Source of the DNA: Planctomycetales bacterium ZRK34
GTDB taxonomy: Bacteria; Planctomycetota; Phycisphaerae; Phycisphaerales; Zrk34
Assembly (NCBI GenBank): GCA_014873095.1
Contig: CP050848.1
Coordinates: 2,973,850 to 3,037,849, forward strand
Reading direction: 5' to 3'
DNA: 64,000 nucleotides
In this document: positions 32,592-42,783 of the stretch, piece by piece
How the letters are laid out: the number at the start of each line of letters is the position of its first letter
Numbering within the stretch: position 1 is the first letter of the stretch
Position numbers and translations under genes: made by a program
The notes under the pieces: model-generated
Told to the model about the DNA's origin: nothing
Databases searched by the model: none
Seen by the model: the letters and a program-made list of their open reading frames with translations, nothing else

Positions 32592-35258
32592 TCAGGCGGC
32601 GTTGAGGTCGGCATCGTTTTCGTCGGGGGAGGCGTCATCCTCGGCGCCGGCGACGGTGGGTTTGTACTCGTCACCGACGGGCTTGCCGTGAATATCCTTG
32701 ATGACGGGCTGGGGATTGGCCTTTTCGTGGTTGGCCAGGGCCAGCTCCCACTTTTTGCGATCCTCTTCGGGCAGCTTGGACCACTGGCCGCGCCCGCGGC
32801 ACTTGGGGAAGTTCGAACACGACAGCCACGGCCCGCGCTTGCCGGAGCGGAGATTCAGCGGCGCGTTGCACTTGGGGCAGGGCATATCGGTTTCCAGCGG
32901 CGGAACCTTCGGGGCGGTGACGTGACCTTTGCGGTCGATGTTCACGATGCCCTTGCAGTCGGGGTAGCCGCTGCACGAGAGGAACGGTCCGAAGCGGCCC
33001 TTGCGCAGGAGCATCGGCTTGCCGCACTCGGGGCATGCGACCTCGGTGAGCTCGGGCGTCTGCGGTTTGCCTTCGCGGTCGATCGGCGCGGCGTATTTGC
33101 AGTCGGGGTAGTTGCCACAGCTCAGGAAGCGCCCGTTCTTGCCGAAGCGGTAGACGGTGTTGCCGCCGCACTCGGGGCATTCATACGGCGCCGGCTCGGT
33201 CTCAGCTTTGGCGTGGCTCATCGCCTCGTGGGCCGAGTCGAGGTTTTCCTTGAACGGGGCGTAGAACTTGTGCAGGAACCCGACCCAGTCGTGGTGCTGT
33301 TCTTCGATGGCGTCGAGTTCTTCTTCCATCCATCGGGTGTAGCCGACGTCCATGATCTTCGGGAAGCCTTCGATCAGTTTGTCGGTGACGACCTCGCCGA
33401 GGTCGGTGGCGTGGAAGCGGTTGTTGATCTTCTCGACGTACTTGCGGTTCTGGATGACCTGAATGATCGACGCGTAGGTCGACGGCCGACCGATGCCCTC
33501 GGCTTCGAGCTTCTTGACCAGCGAGGCTTCGGTGTAGCGCGGCGGGGGGCTGGTGAAGTGCTGGGTCGGGTTCAGATCGATCGCCGCCAGCGGCTGCTTT
33601 TCGCTGAGTTCGGGCAGCATCAGATCGTCGGACACGTTCGGCACGCCGATCGCGCGATAAAACCCGTCGAATACCAGATGGCGACCGGTGCACTTGAACA
33701 CGACATCGGTGCCGCTGCAGTCGGCCCCGAGCAGCACGGCGGTCGAATCCCATTCCGCGGGTGTCATCTGGCAGGCGACGAATCGCTGCCAGACCAGGCG
33801 ATACAGCTTGAGCTGACGCTCATCGAGCGACGCCTTGATGGCGGGATCGTCCGGCGTCAGGCGCACATCGGTGGGGCGGACCGCTTCGTGTGCTTCCTGG
33901 GCGGATTTCGAACTGCGGTAGACGTTGGCTTTTTCGGGCAGGTATTTGTCGCCGTACTGCTTGGCAATGAAATCGCGACCCATGCCGATGGCTTCGCCGG
34001 ACAGATGGGTCGAGTCGGTACGCATGTAGGTGATCAGGCCGACCGAGCCCATGCCCTTGATTTCGATGCCTTCGTAAAGCTGCTGCGCCAGACGCATCGT
34101 GGTCTGCGCGGCGAAGCCGAGCTGATTGGCCGACTGCTGCTGCAGGGTCGATGTCGTGAATGGCGGATAGGGCCTGCTGCGTGTGCGTTTGGTCGTAATC
34201 GAGCGGATCGACCACTCCGGCTGGGCATCGGCCAGCGAACCCACGATGGTCACGCGCTGCTTGGCCGGGCCCTTGCCCTTGGGGTCTTCTTTGATCTGTT
34301 TGTCGTCGATTTTCAGGCCGATGCGCTCGGCCAGGGCCAGCGCGTCGTCGGCGGACTTGGGCTCAAAGCGTTCGCCGGCGACTTCGACAAGTTCGGCGCT
34401 GATGCAGCGGTGCTCGTTGAGCCAGGCGTTTTTCTCACGGATGGTGCGTTCGGTGATCGTGCGCCCGACGGCTTTGCGCGTCGGCGCCTCGGCCAGCCAC
34501 TTGGCCCACTGCTCGGCCAGCCCCGACTGCTGGCCCATATCCGGCGTGAAATAGCCGGTGATCTTCCAGTATTCATCGGGGTTGAACGCGTCGATCTCGC
34601 GCTCGCGCTCGACCACCAGGCGGACAGCCACCGACTGCACACGCCCGGCGCTCAATCCCCCGGCGACCTTCTTCCACAGCAGCGGCGAAACCTGGTAGCC
34701 CACGATGCGATCGAGAATGCGACGCGCCTGCTGGGCGTAGACCTTCTCCATGTCCAGCGTGCGCGGCTTCTCGAAGGCCCGTTGGATTTCGTCTTTCGTG
34801 ATGGCGTTGAACACGACGCGGCGGGCCTTGTCAGCCGGCACCTTCAGCGCCTCGGCGAGATGCCATGCGATAGCTTCCCCCTCGCGATCCATATCGGTTG
34901 CGAGCCAGACATCGGTGGCGGCCTTGGCGGCGCGCTTCAGGTCGGTGACGGTTTTGCCCTTGCCGGTGATGACCTCGTAGGTCGGCTGAAAATCGGCCTC
35001 GATATCGACACCGGGCACGGGAGCTTTGACGCCCTTAGGGTTACGTTTGGGCAGATCGCGGACATGGCCCACGGAAGCTTTGACCACGTAGCCGGAGCCC
35101 AGATATTTGTTGATCGTGCGGGCTTTGGCGGGGGATTCGACGATCACCAGATGCTTGCCGGTGATCTCCGAAGGCTTGGAGCGGGAGGTCCGCGTAGCCT
35201 TTTCGGCGCCGGCGTCGCGTGCGGTGGGGCGTCGGGATTTGGTCTTCTTCTTGGCCAT
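32592..35258 (-). CDS. topA: DNA topoisomerase I
   Basis: An 888-residue type IA topoisomerase. The start is at 35258 (MAKKKTKSRRP); the upstream in-frame codons are noncoding. After a basic 40-residue leader comes the Toprim domain (HLVIVESPAKARTINKYLG, later TDMDREGEAIAWH with the metal-binding DxD). The active-site Tyr is in GLITYMRTDSTH. The C-terminus has three four-Cys zinc fingers (CPECGGN, CPECGKP, CPKCNAP starts) that help bind single-stranded DNA, and an acidic tail. The enzyme relaxes negative supercoils by single-strand passage. It is monocistronic, with a gene-end palindrome downstream. Confidence 0.96.
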   Translation of the reverse strand: MAKKKTKSRRPTARDAGAEKATRTSRSKPSEITGKHLVIVESPAKARTINKYLGSGYVVKASVGHVRDLPKRNPKGVKAPVPGVDIEADFQPTYEVITGKGKTVTDLKRAAKAATDVWLATDMDREGEAIAWHLAEALKVPADKARRVVFNAITKDEIQRAFEKPRTLDMEKVYAQQARRILDRIVGYQVSPLLWKKVAGGLSAGRVQSVAVRLVVEREREIDAFNPDEYWKITGYFTPDMGQQSGLAEQWAKWLAEAPTRKAVGRTITERTIREKNAWLNEHRCISAELVEVAGERFEPKSADDALALAERIGLKIDDKQIKEDPKGKGPAKQRVTIVGSLADAQPEWSIRSITTKRTRSRPYPPFTTSTLQQQSANQLGFAAQTTMRLAQQLYEGIEIKGMGSVGLITYMRTDSTHLSGEAIGMGRDFIAKQYGDKYLPEKANVYRSSKSAQEAHEAVRPTDVRLTPDDPAIKASLDERQLKLYRLVWQRFVACQMTPAEWDSTAVLLGADCSGTDVVFKCTGRHLVFDGFYRAIGVPNVSDDLMLPELSEKQPLAAIDLNPTQHFTSPPPRYTEASLVKKLEAEGIGRPSTYASIIQVIQNRKYVEKINNRFHATDLGEVVTDKLIEGFPKIMDVGYTRWMEEELDAIEEQHHDWVGFLHKFYAPFKENLDSAHEAMSHAKAETEPAPYECPECGGNTVYRFGKNGRFLSCGNYPDCKYAAPIDREGKPQTPELTEVACPECGKPMLLRKGRFGPFLSCSGYPDCKGIVNIDRKGHVTAPKVPPLETDMPCPKCNAPLNLRSGKRGPWLSCSNFPKCRGRGQWSKLPEEDRKKWELALANHEKANPQPVIKDIHGKPVGDEYKPTVAGAEDDASPDENDADLNAA

Positions 35259-35488
35259 CGTTGTCCTTGCGTGTATCGGTCGCCGGGCGACGATTCTTGT
35301 AGTCTGGCACCGAAATTTGCGGGCCGTGGTATTGAACGCAGATGAAACCATTTGTCAAGCCCCGAGCGTAAATTGATGTAAATCCATCGTTTGCGGCGTT
35401 TTGGCGGCGGTCGTGGCGCCCAGCCGACCCTAGTGGAGGCTCGCAACCATGTAGGAATCGGCGTGTAAGTGCTGGCAGGAGGTCGCCC

Positions 35489-36499
35489 ATGAAGCGTCTG
35501 ATAAGCTACGGATTTACCCTTAGTCTCGCCCTGGCTGGGGCGGTGTGCATCCTTATTAATGCACCTGCTCACGGAGCCGGGAAGGCCTCGCTGTACGCCT
35601 CGTCGGTCGGGCCGTTCGAAATCGACAGGGTCGACACGATCACGCTGAACGATCCGGCCCAGAAGAAGGATCTGCAGATTCGCGTGACCTACCCGATCGG
35701 CGACTCCAAGGCTGATCGGTTGCCGGTGATCGTCTATTCCCACGGCGCGTCCGGCTCCAAGGAGGCCTACGAACCGCTGGCCACGTACTGGGCCGCCCAC
35801 GGGTACGTGGTCATTCAGCCGACCCACGGCGACTCGCTGAAGCTGCTCGGTATCCGCGGCATCCTCAATAAAAACAAGATGTGGCAGCACTGGAACACCC
35901 GCCCGCTGGATATTCGCCTGATCCTCGACCGTTTTGATGAAATCGAGAAGAAGATCCCCGCGCTGGCCGGGCGGTTGGATCGTCAGCGCATCGCCATGGG
36001 CGGTCACAGCTTCGGGGCCCACACGACCATGGCCGTCGGCGGACTCGAATTCGATGTGCCCTTCTCCGGCAAGGTGCAGTACGACGATCCACGCCCCAAA
36101 TGCCTGCTGATGATCAGTCCGCAGGGCCCCGGAACCATCATCACCGAAAAGTCTTACAAAACCATCACGCGCCCCGCCATGATCATCACCGGGTCCAACG
36201 ACACTTCCGTTGAGAAAAAACCCGTCTCGTGGCGTCTGAAAGTCTTCGAGTGCATCGCGCCCGGCGACAAGTACCAGGTCTTCATCGACGGGGCCTATCA
36301 CGGGTTCGGCGGTATTGCCGGCAAGGTCCGCTACCGCTCATCCGGCCCGGCGAAACCCGAGCAGGTCGACCAGGTCAAAACCACCGCGCTTGCCTTTTTC
36401 GATGCATATGTCCGCGAGCTTCCGGCCGCCAGGGCTTTCCTCGAGTCCGATCAGCTCGAGCGAGCCACCGACAACACCGTTCATCTGAAACGGAAATAA
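35489..36499 (+). CDS. Secreted alpha/beta-hydrolase (chlorophyllase/PAF-hydrolase type)
   Basis: A 336-residue exported hydrolase; the start ATG 35489 has AGGAGG 8-10 nt upstream and a signal peptide ending APAHGAG. The oxyanion strand is VIVYSHGASGSKEAY, the nucleophile Ser lies in GGHSFGAHT near residue 173, an Asp is likely in TGSNDTS, and a His in DGAYHGFGG. This is the group of platelet-activating-factor acetylhydrolase/dienelactone-hydrolase-like secreted proteins common in planctomycetes; the substrate is unknown. It is followed after 65 bp by another secreted protein on the same strand. Confidence 0.85.
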   Translation: MKRLISYGFTLSLALAGAVCILINAPAHGAGKASLYASSVGPFEIDRVDTITLNDPAQKKDLQIRVTYPIGDSKADRLPVIVYSHGASGSKEAYEPLATYWAAHGYVVIQPTHGDSLKLLGIRGILNKNKMWQHWNTRPLDIRLILDRFDEIEKKIPALAGRLDRQRIAMGGHSFGAHTTMAVGGLEFDVPFSGKVQYDDPRPKCLLMISPQGPGTIITEKSYKTITRPAMIITGSNDTSVEKKPVSWRLKVFECIAPGDKYQVFIDGAYHGFGGIAGKVRYRSSGPAKPEQVDQVKTTALAFFDAYVRELPAARAFLESDQLERATDNTVHLKRK

Positions 36500-36564
36500 C
36501 CTCCGACGCGCATTCGTTCTCACTAGCCTCTGTCTGAGTTGTTTTTCGTCTACTGGAGGCTGGC

Positions 36565-38277
36565 ATGTCACAACATCGTTTGACCCACTGCATTTTGACC
36601 GCACTGCTGCTGGCGGTGGTTGCAGCCCCCACATTGGCGGATGACGCGGTTGACGCCTGGCTCGCCAAGCAGGACTTCGACGCCGAGGCGGCCATGGTGC
36701 GGGCCAAGTGGCACGGCCCCGGCTATCACAGCATGGTCGCGCCTGGCACGATCGTTCACCCGACCCGCAACAGCATGATGTACGCCCAGGCGCTGGTGCG
36801 CCGCGGTCGGCCCGACGATCTGAAGCTCGCCGAAAAGGTCATCAACAAGGTGCTGACCTACCAGGACACCGACCCCTCGCACAAGACCTACGGCATCTGG
36901 CCGTGGCTCGCCGAGGAGTCGCTCCAGCAGATGTCGCCGCCGGACTGGAACTGGGCTGACTTCATCGGCGCATCACTGGTCGACATGCTCGTCAGTTACC
37001 CGGATCGTCTGCCTGATGATCTGAAGCAGAAGATGCGCGCGTCGGTCAGTCACGCCGCCGCCGCCATCCGCAAACGCAATGTCCAGCCCGGCTACACCAA
37101 CATCGCCATCATGGGCGGTGTCGTCACGACCGTCGCCGGTGAGTTGCTCGACGACCAGGCCTTGCTCGACTACGGCCGGGCCCGCCTGCAGCACTGCGTC
37201 GAGCACGCCAACTTCCACGGCAACTTCACCGAGTACAACTCCCCGACCTACACAGTCGTCGCGCTGCTCGAAGCCGAGCGCGGCGTGCGGTTGATTCACG
37301 ATGAAGACGCTCGCGCTGCCGCCGAGGCGCTGCGACAGATCGCCTGGCGCACCATCGCTGAAAGCTTCCACCCCGCTACACACCAGTGGGCCGGCCCGCA
37401 TTCTCGCGCATACTCCGATCGCACGCGCGAGACGACGCTTCAGGTGCTTGCCGATCGCACGGGGCTCAAGCTGCTCGACGAGCCGGCGGCCGTTTTCCCG
37501 GAAGACGCCTTGCCGTGTCCGCCCCAGTGGATCGATCAGATGAAGAAGCTGCCGCAGGATCCGCTGGAGCTTCGTCGCAGCTTTCAGCGTGACAAAAACG
37601 GCAAGATCATCAGGCTCGGCGTCACCTGGATGACTGCCGACGCCACGCTCGGATCGATCAACCATTCCGAAACCTGGGTGCAGCGCCATCCGATCATCGG
37701 GTATTGGACGATCGACAAGGCTGAGCCGGCTGTGTTCAAGGTCAACCTGCTCAAAGACGGTCGCGAGTTTTCATCCGGTCGGCTGACAACCCGCCAGCAG
37801 GGTCCGACCTTGCTGACTGCCCTGAGTCTGGATCGCCGCGGTGGCGACTGGCACATCCACATCGATCGCTCCAAGGATGGCAACTTCGAATTCGCCGACC
37901 TCCGCCTGCGATTCAGTGTGGAGGGACAGGGCGCCACCGCCAAAAAGATCGACGAAAACACCTACGAATTGGCCGCCGGCGAGCGCCGCATCGTCATTCA
38001 CACGACCGGAGGCAACACCTTCGCTGACCTGCCCGTGACGTGGGAATGTGGTGTCGATGGCGGGCTCGCTTACGTGGATGCGGTCTGCTACCACGGCGAC
38101 AAACGCCCCTTCAACTTCCACAAAATCCCCGGAATCCAACTCGCCGCCGGCGTCGAGCTGCTCAAACGCGACGAACCCGCCAGCGAGGCGAAACTCATCG
38201 TCAAACCCGTCGACAAAACCGAGAATCAGTTCACATGGGGTGACCTCACGCTCAAAGCGCCTCTGACCGTGCGATAA
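36565..38277 (+). CDS. Secreted polysaccharide lyase-like protein (alpha-toroid)
   Basis: A 570-residue exported protein (signal peptide 1-25, ending PTLADD). The start has TGGAGG 7 nt upstream. Residues 30-330 look like the alpha/alpha toroid of alginate- or heparinase-type lyases: many amphipathic helices, and conserved NIAIMGGVVTTVAG and HGNFTEYNSPTYT segments, with Asn, Tyr and His that would suit a lyase active site. The second half is beta-rich, as in the C-terminal sandwich of such lyases. I am sure of the secreted two-domain layout, less of the exact family. It ends at a long inverted repeat shared with the convergent SulP gene. Confidence 0.65.
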   Translation: MSQHRLTHCILTALLLAVVAAPTLADDAVDAWLAKQDFDAEAAMVRAKWHGPGYHSMVAPGTIVHPTRNSMMYAQALVRRGRPDDLKLAEKVINKVLTYQDTDPSHKTYGIWPWLAEESLQQMSPPDWNWADFIGASLVDMLVSYPDRLPDDLKQKMRASVSHAAAAIRKRNVQPGYTNIAIMGGVVTTVAGELLDDQALLDYGRARLQHCVEHANFHGNFTEYNSPTYTVVALLEAERGVRLIHDEDARAAAEALRQIAWRTIAESFHPATHQWAGPHSRAYSDRTRETTLQVLADRTGLKLLDEPAAVFPEDALPCPPQWIDQMKKLPQDPLELRRSFQRDKNGKIIRLGVTWMTADATLGSINHSETWVQRHPIIGYWTIDKAEPAVFKVNLLKDGREFSSGRLTTRQQGPTLLTALSLDRRGGDWHIHIDRSKDGNFEFADLRLRFSVEGQGATAKKIDENTYELAAGERRIVIHTTGGNTFADLPVTWECGVDGGLAYVDAVCYHGDKRPFNFHKIPGIQLAAGVELLKRDEPASEAKLIVKPVDKTENQFTWGDLTLKAPLTVR

Positions 38278-38279
38278 AC

Positions 38280-38364
38280 GTTTAGCCGGCGAGCTTGCTC
38301 GCCGCGTAGGCGAGTGCGACAGCACAACGATCGTCCAAGCGGCGGGCAAGCCCGTCGGCTAAAC
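38280..38364. repeat. Long inverted repeat between convergent genes
   Basis: 25-nt arms (38280-38304 and 38340-38364) that begin GTTTAGCCGGCGAG and GTTTAGCCGACGGG when read inward, with about three mismatches. It lies exactly between two convergent stop codons and probably serves as a two-way terminator. Confidence 0.7.
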
Positions 38365-38367
38365 AGA

Positions 38368-40164
38368 TCAATGGGTGATCGTCGCCGGTGTGGGCGTCGG
38401 TGTTGTCGGGGCCGGCTCTTCAGCGGCGTGCCAGCGGGCGGTGTCCATCGCCGCCTCGAAGGTGCTGCAGACGGTGACCATCTCACGGTTGCGCTTCATG
38501 CGCGAGCGAGCCAGCAGGTGCAGCGGCTGCGGCTGAACCCCGGCGACGATCACGTGCAGCTTCATCTTTTCCAGACGCGCGATTGCCGATTCGAGGTTCA
38601 CCAGTCCCGTGGCGTCCATCGCCGGCACGCTGGACATATCGAGCACGACGACGCGCACGCCGCTGCCGATGGTCCGCATGGCGTTGATCGCCTTTTGAGC
38701 GGCGCCGAAAAACAGCGGGCCGCGGATTTCATACACGACCACGCCCGGGGGCAGCACCGTGTCCGAAGCATGGTGCTTGTCGCTGATCAGTTCCGCACTG
38801 GATATTTCCGCCATGCGTCGCATGAACAGCAAGGCCGCCATGACAATGCCGACCGATACCGCGACGACCATGTCGACCGCCACCGTCAACGCAAAACACG
38901 ACAGCAGCACCATCGTGTCACTGCGTGGCGCGACGCGCACAGTGTGAACAAAGTGGCGCATCTCCGACATGTTCCACGCCACGATGATCAGCAGCGCCGC
39001 CAGTGATGCCATCGGCAGATAGCCCAGCAGCGGGGCGAGCACCAGCATCGCCGCCAGCACGAACACCGCGTGAACGATCGCGGCAATCGGCGAGCGCCCG
39101 CCGCTGCGGATGTTGGTGGCTGTGCGTGCGATGGCCCCGGTTGCCGCAATGCCGCCGAAAAATGGGGCGATCAGGTTGCCGGCCCCCTGGGCGAACAGTT
39201 CAGCGTCGGGGTCGTGCTGCTGGCCGGTCATGCCGTCGGCGACCACCGCGGACAGCAGCGACTCGATCGCCCCGAGCATGGCGATGGCGAACCCCGCCGG
39301 CACCAGATCACGAACCAGCGCCCACGACAGGCCCACCGCCTGGCCATCACCACCCGGCATGGTCCACGGCCACGCAAATGTCGGCAGCGACGGCGGAATC
39401 CCTCGGCCGGTCTGATCGCCGACCTCGTAGCTGAATCGCGACGCGATCGTGGCGACTTCAAAGCCGTCAACCAGTTGCGTCATCACCCACGCTGTCACGC
39501 CGCCGGTGATGAGCCCGACCATCGGGGCAGGCACTTTCCTGGTCACGCGCGGCCAGATGATCAGCAGCCCGAGCGTCAACAATCCGATCATCACGTCCGG
39601 CCAGTGCGTGGTCGGCAGGGCGGTGATGAGCGCCTCGATGTGTTCTGAAAAGTGGGCGGGCTTGCCTTCGATATGAACGCCGAGCAGATCCTTGAACTGC
39701 AGCATCGCGATGACGGTGGCGATCCCCGCGGTGAAGCCAGTCACGACCGGGTGCGGGATGAACTGAATCAGGCGGCCGAACTTCGCCAGCCCCATTGCGA
39801 TGAGCAAACCGCCGGCGAGGACCGTGGCGATCATCAGCCCGCCGAGGCCGTACTGCGCGCTAATCGGCGCGAGGATGACGACGAAGGCGGCGGTCGGCCC
39901 CGACACCTGCACGCGCGACCCGCCAAGCAGGGCGATCACCGCCCCGGCCACGATGGCGGTGTACAACCCGTGCTGAGGCGGCGCTCCCGCGGCGATCGCC
40001 AGCGCCATCGACAGCGGCAACGCCACGGTTCCGACGACCAGCCCCGCCATCAGGTCCGCACGCAGGTCGGCGGCTCCGTACCCGTCGCGCAGCGTCGACC
40101 GCAGCGCCCAGAATGGTCGCCATGCGACAGGACTGGTCCGCGATACGGATTTGGAATTCATCAC
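38368..40164 (-). CDS. SulP-family anion transporter with STAS domain
   Basis: A 598-residue inner-membrane transporter. The start has GLVVGTVALPLSMALAIAAG, the SulP signature near TM1, followed by about 11 more hydrophobic segments up to residue 430. The C-terminal STAS domain (residues 450-570) has VVYEIRGPLFFGAA and VVLDMSSVPAMDATGLV with the conserved Ser/Asp region. SulP proteins carry sulfate, bicarbonate or other anions, mostly with Na+ or H+; the substrate here is unknown. The final 20 residues are a Pro/Thr repeat. It is divergent from proS. Confidence 0.93.
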   Translation of the reverse strand: MMNSKSVSRTSPVAWRPFWALRSTLRDGYGAADLRADLMAGLVVGTVALPLSMALAIAAGAPPQHGLYTAIVAGAVIALLGGSRVQVSGPTAAFVVILAPISAQYGLGGLMIATVLAGGLLIAMGLAKFGRLIQFIPHPVVTGFTAGIATVIAMLQFKDLLGVHIEGKPAHFSEHIEALITALPTTHWPDVMIGLLTLGLLIIWPRVTRKVPAPMVGLITGGVTAWVMTQLVDGFEVATIASRFSYEVGDQTGRGIPPSLPTFAWPWTMPGGDGQAVGLSWALVRDLVPAGFAIAMLGAIESLLSAVVADGMTGQQHDPDAELFAQGAGNLIAPFFGGIAATGAIARTATNIRSGGRSPIAAIVHAVFVLAAMLVLAPLLGYLPMASLAALLIIVAWNMSEMRHFVHTVRVAPRSDTMVLLSCFALTVAVDMVVAVSVGIVMAALLFMRRMAEISSAELISDKHHASDTVLPPGVVVYEIRGPLFFGAAQKAINAMRTIGSGVRVVVLDMSSVPAMDATGLVNLESAIARLEKMKLHVIVAGVQPQPLHLLARSRMKRNREMVTVCSTFEAAMDTARWHAAEEPAPTTPTPTPATITH

Positions 40165-40347
40165 AAGGCTCCGGTTGTCTACGCCGGACGGCGATGCCGG
40201 AGCCGGTAGGCTGCAAAGCGATCATCATTGGTCGCTTGCCCCGGCAAAGTCAAGAATGGTCGAATTTGCCCCGCTTTTAGACGGTATTTTCCTGCGGCGC
40301 GGCTTTGGCTTACCATACCCGGCCTGCAACCTATCAGGAGCCACCGC

Positions 40348-42201
40348 ATGTTCTGGTCCCGCAGTCTGATTCCGACGCTTCGTCAGCCGCCCGCCGAGGC
40401 GGTGGTGCCTTCGCATCAGCTCATGCTGCGCGCAGCGCTTGTGCAGCAGGTCGCCGCCGGGGCGTATTCCTACCTGCCGCTGGGCTGGCGCGTTCTGCAC
40501 AAGGTGATGAACATCATCCGCCAAGAGATGAACACCGCCGGCGCCGTCGAGGTGCTGCTGCCGACGCTGCAGCCGATCGAGCTGTGGGAAAAGACCGGCC
40601 GGCGCGAAGCGTACGGTGAGAACCTGTTCGTCGTCACCGACCGCCACGGCCGCGAGCAGGCGCTCGGCCCGACCCACGAAGAGGTCATCACCGATCTGGT
40701 CAAGCGATCGATCAACAGCTACCGCGATCTGCCCCTGAGCCTGTACCAGATTCAGACCAAGTTTCGCGATGAGTTCCGCCCGCGCTTTGGCGTGTTGCGC
40801 TCGCGCGAGTTTCAGATGAAGGATGCCTACAGCTTCCACCTGGACCTCGACTCGCTCGGCGAGACCTACGAAGCCATGCGCACCGCCTACCGCAACATCT
40901 TCACGCGGACCGGCCTGCAGTTCGTCGAAGTCGAAGCCGAGGCCGGCCCCATCGGCGGTAACGCCTCGCACGAATTCATGGTCCCCTCGCCCACCGGTGA
41001 AGACACGATCCTCTCCAGCGATAAGAACAACTACGCGGCGAACGTCGAGAAGTGTGAGATCGGCCCGCGGCCTTTCAATGCGAATGGTGAAGAAACCGGA
41101 GAGTTGCAGGTTATTGATACCCCAGGCTGTAAGACAATTAATGATCTTTGCGACAACTGGAAAAAGTTTGCTGGCGGAAAACTCAAAGCAGCAAATACGC
41201 TGAAAACTGTGATATTCAAAGCGACTTCTGTTGAAACCGCCGACCACTACTTCTTTTGGGTTGCAGTAGTGCGTGGAGATCATGATGTAAATGAAGCCAA
41301 ACTCCGCCTGCTGATTGGAAGATTTCACAGACAAGCCATGACTGTGGACCTGATCGAGGAGCAAGAAGGTCTAGAAGCAGGATTCTCGTTGGGATACGTA
41401 GGGCCCGATGTGCGGAATTTTGTCCCGAATAATACAGCGGGACGTCTTGTTGTTATTGCAGATTATGATGCCGTACAGCCAGGGTTTTGGGTCACGGGCG
41501 CCAACAAGGTTGATAAGCATCAGCGACATTTTACGTGGAATCGTGAAATGGCGGGGAACAGAGTTAAGGATGTCCGAACAGATTTCTCCGATGGCGAGGA
41601 ACGTTTTTATGTCGCCGACATCCGCAACGCTGTCGACGGCGATCCCTCGCCGAAGGACGACGGTGGCACGCTCCGCGAAGCCAAGGGCATCGAGATCGGC
41701 CACGTGTTCAAACTCGGATCCAAATATGCCGAGGCGCTCGGCCTGAAGGTGCTCGATGAAAAGCAGGAAGAGCGCACGCTGATCATGGGTTGCTACGGCA
41801 TCGGTGTGAACCGCATCATCGCCGCCGCGATCGAATCCGACGCCGGCCACGACGAGCGCGGCATCATCTGGCCGATGGCCATCGCGCCGTATCACGTGTT
41901 GATCACGCCGATCAAATACGAAGGCCAGGCCAAAGAGGTCGCCGATGATCTGGCCGCCAAACTCACCGCCGCCGGCGTCGAAGTTCTCATCGACGACCGC
42001 GACGAGCGCCCCGGCGTCAAGTTCAACGATGCCGACCTGATCGGCATCCCGCTGCGGATCACCCTGGGCGATAAGGGGCTGGCCGCTTCCGAGGGCGGTG
42101 AGGTCGAGTTTAAGCCGCGCACCGAGCCCAAGGCCCAGATGGTGCCCGTCGCCGAGGCGGCCGATCGGATCATCGCCTACGTTCGCGATGCGTTAAAGTG
42201 A
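40348..42201 (+). CDS. proS: Prolyl-tRNA synthetase, bacterial type, with foreign-looking insert
   Basis: A 617-residue class II synthetase. ATG 40348 has AGGAG 7 nt upstream. Motif 2 is around FRDEFRPRFGVLRSREFQMKDAY, broken here as FRDEFRPRFGVLR and REFQMKDAYSF; motif 3 is MGCYGIGVNRII near residue 490; the anticodon domain follows. The bacterial INS editing domain (which clears Ala-tRNAPro) spans residues about 235-425. In this part, 41,070-41,625, codon use switches sharply to A/T-ending codons (for example gttattgcagattatgatgc), then back to the high-GC usage of the rest. The frame is intact, so the protein should function. This looks like domain replacement by horizontal transfer. Confidence 0.95.
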   Translation: MFWSRSLIPTLRQPPAEAVVPSHQLMLRAALVQQVAAGAYSYLPLGWRVLHKVMNIIRQEMNTAGAVEVLLPTLQPIELWEKTGRREAYGENLFVVTDRHGREQALGPTHEEVITDLVKRSINSYRDLPLSLYQIQTKFRDEFRPRFGVLRSREFQMKDAYSFHLDLDSLGETYEAMRTAYRNIFTRTGLQFVEVEAEAGPIGGNASHEFMVPSPTGEDTILSSDKNNYAANVEKCEIGPRPFNANGEETGELQVIDTPGCKTINDLCDNWKKFAGGKLKAANTLKTVIFKATSVETADHYFFWVAVVRGDHDVNEAKLRLLIGRFHRQAMTVDLIEEQEGLEAGFSLGYVGPDVRNFVPNNTAGRLVVIADYDAVQPGFWVTGANKVDKHQRHFTWNREMAGNRVKDVRTDFSDGEERFYVADIRNAVDGDPSPKDDGGTLREAKGIEIGHVFKLGSKYAEALGLKVLDEKQEERTLIMGCYGIGVNRIIAAAIESDAGHDERGIIWPMAIAPYHVLITPIKYEGQAKEVADDLAAKLTAAGVEVLIDDRDERPGVKFNDADLIGIPLRITLGDKGLAASEGGEVEFKPRTEPKAQMVPVAEAADRIIAYVRDALK

Positions 42202-42267
42202 TGTTTTCGGATCGCCCATTGTGCTAACGCCCGTGTTTCTGGCATAATACGGGGACTGGAGAGGTCC

Positions 42268-42783
42268 ATGCCCTCAAGCGGAACACCCGGGTCCACGACG
42301 CCATTTGAGACCGAGCGAGCCTACGGTCCGCCGATGTGCACACAGTTCAGTGTGTTTCTGGATAATCGCATCGGCAAGATGTACGAACTCGTGGAGACGT
42401 TCGATGGCCAACCGCTGCGGCTGGTGGCTATGAGCGTGATCGATGCGTCGGATCATGCGGTGGTTCGCCTGGTGACCAATCGCTCCGAGCACGCCCGCCA
42501 GCTTCTGGAAGATCAGCAGCTTCCCTTCACCGAATCCGAAATCCTCGTCGTCGAACTCACCGACGACCAGCGGCTGACCATGCTCTGCCTGGCGCTGCTC
42601 GGCGCCGAGTTGAATATCGACTACGCCTATCCGCTGATGGTTCGCCCGCACGGCGCGGCGACCCTCGCCATTCATTGTGATGATCCTGTCCTGGCCGGTC
42701 AGATCCTCAGCCGCAAGGGTTTTCGCGTCGTCAGCGAAGAAGCCTTGCGCGAGGCGACCGGCGATGAACCCCCGCTGATATGA
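42268..42783 (+). CDS. ACT-domain regulatory protein
   Basis: Up to 171 residues; an internal Met at residue 23 (MCTQFSVFLDN) is a possible start, because the fold begins there. It has two ACT-like units: QFSVFLDNRIGKMYELVETF, then a second at LNIDYAYPLMVRP. ACT pairs bind amino acids or other small ligands; this form resembles the stand-alone planctomycete proteins that carry two ACT units. The last codons overlap the start of the next lipoprotein gene by 4 nt (ATGA), so the two are coupled. Ligand unknown. Confidence 0.78.
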   Translation: MPSSGTPGSTTPFETERAYGPPMCTQFSVFLDNRIGKMYELVETFDGQPLRLVAMSVIDASDHAVVRLVTNRSEHARQLLEDQQLPFTESEILVVELTDDQRLTMLCLALLGAELNIDYAYPLMVRPHGAATLAIHCDDPVLAGQILSRKGFRVVSEEALREATGDEPPLI

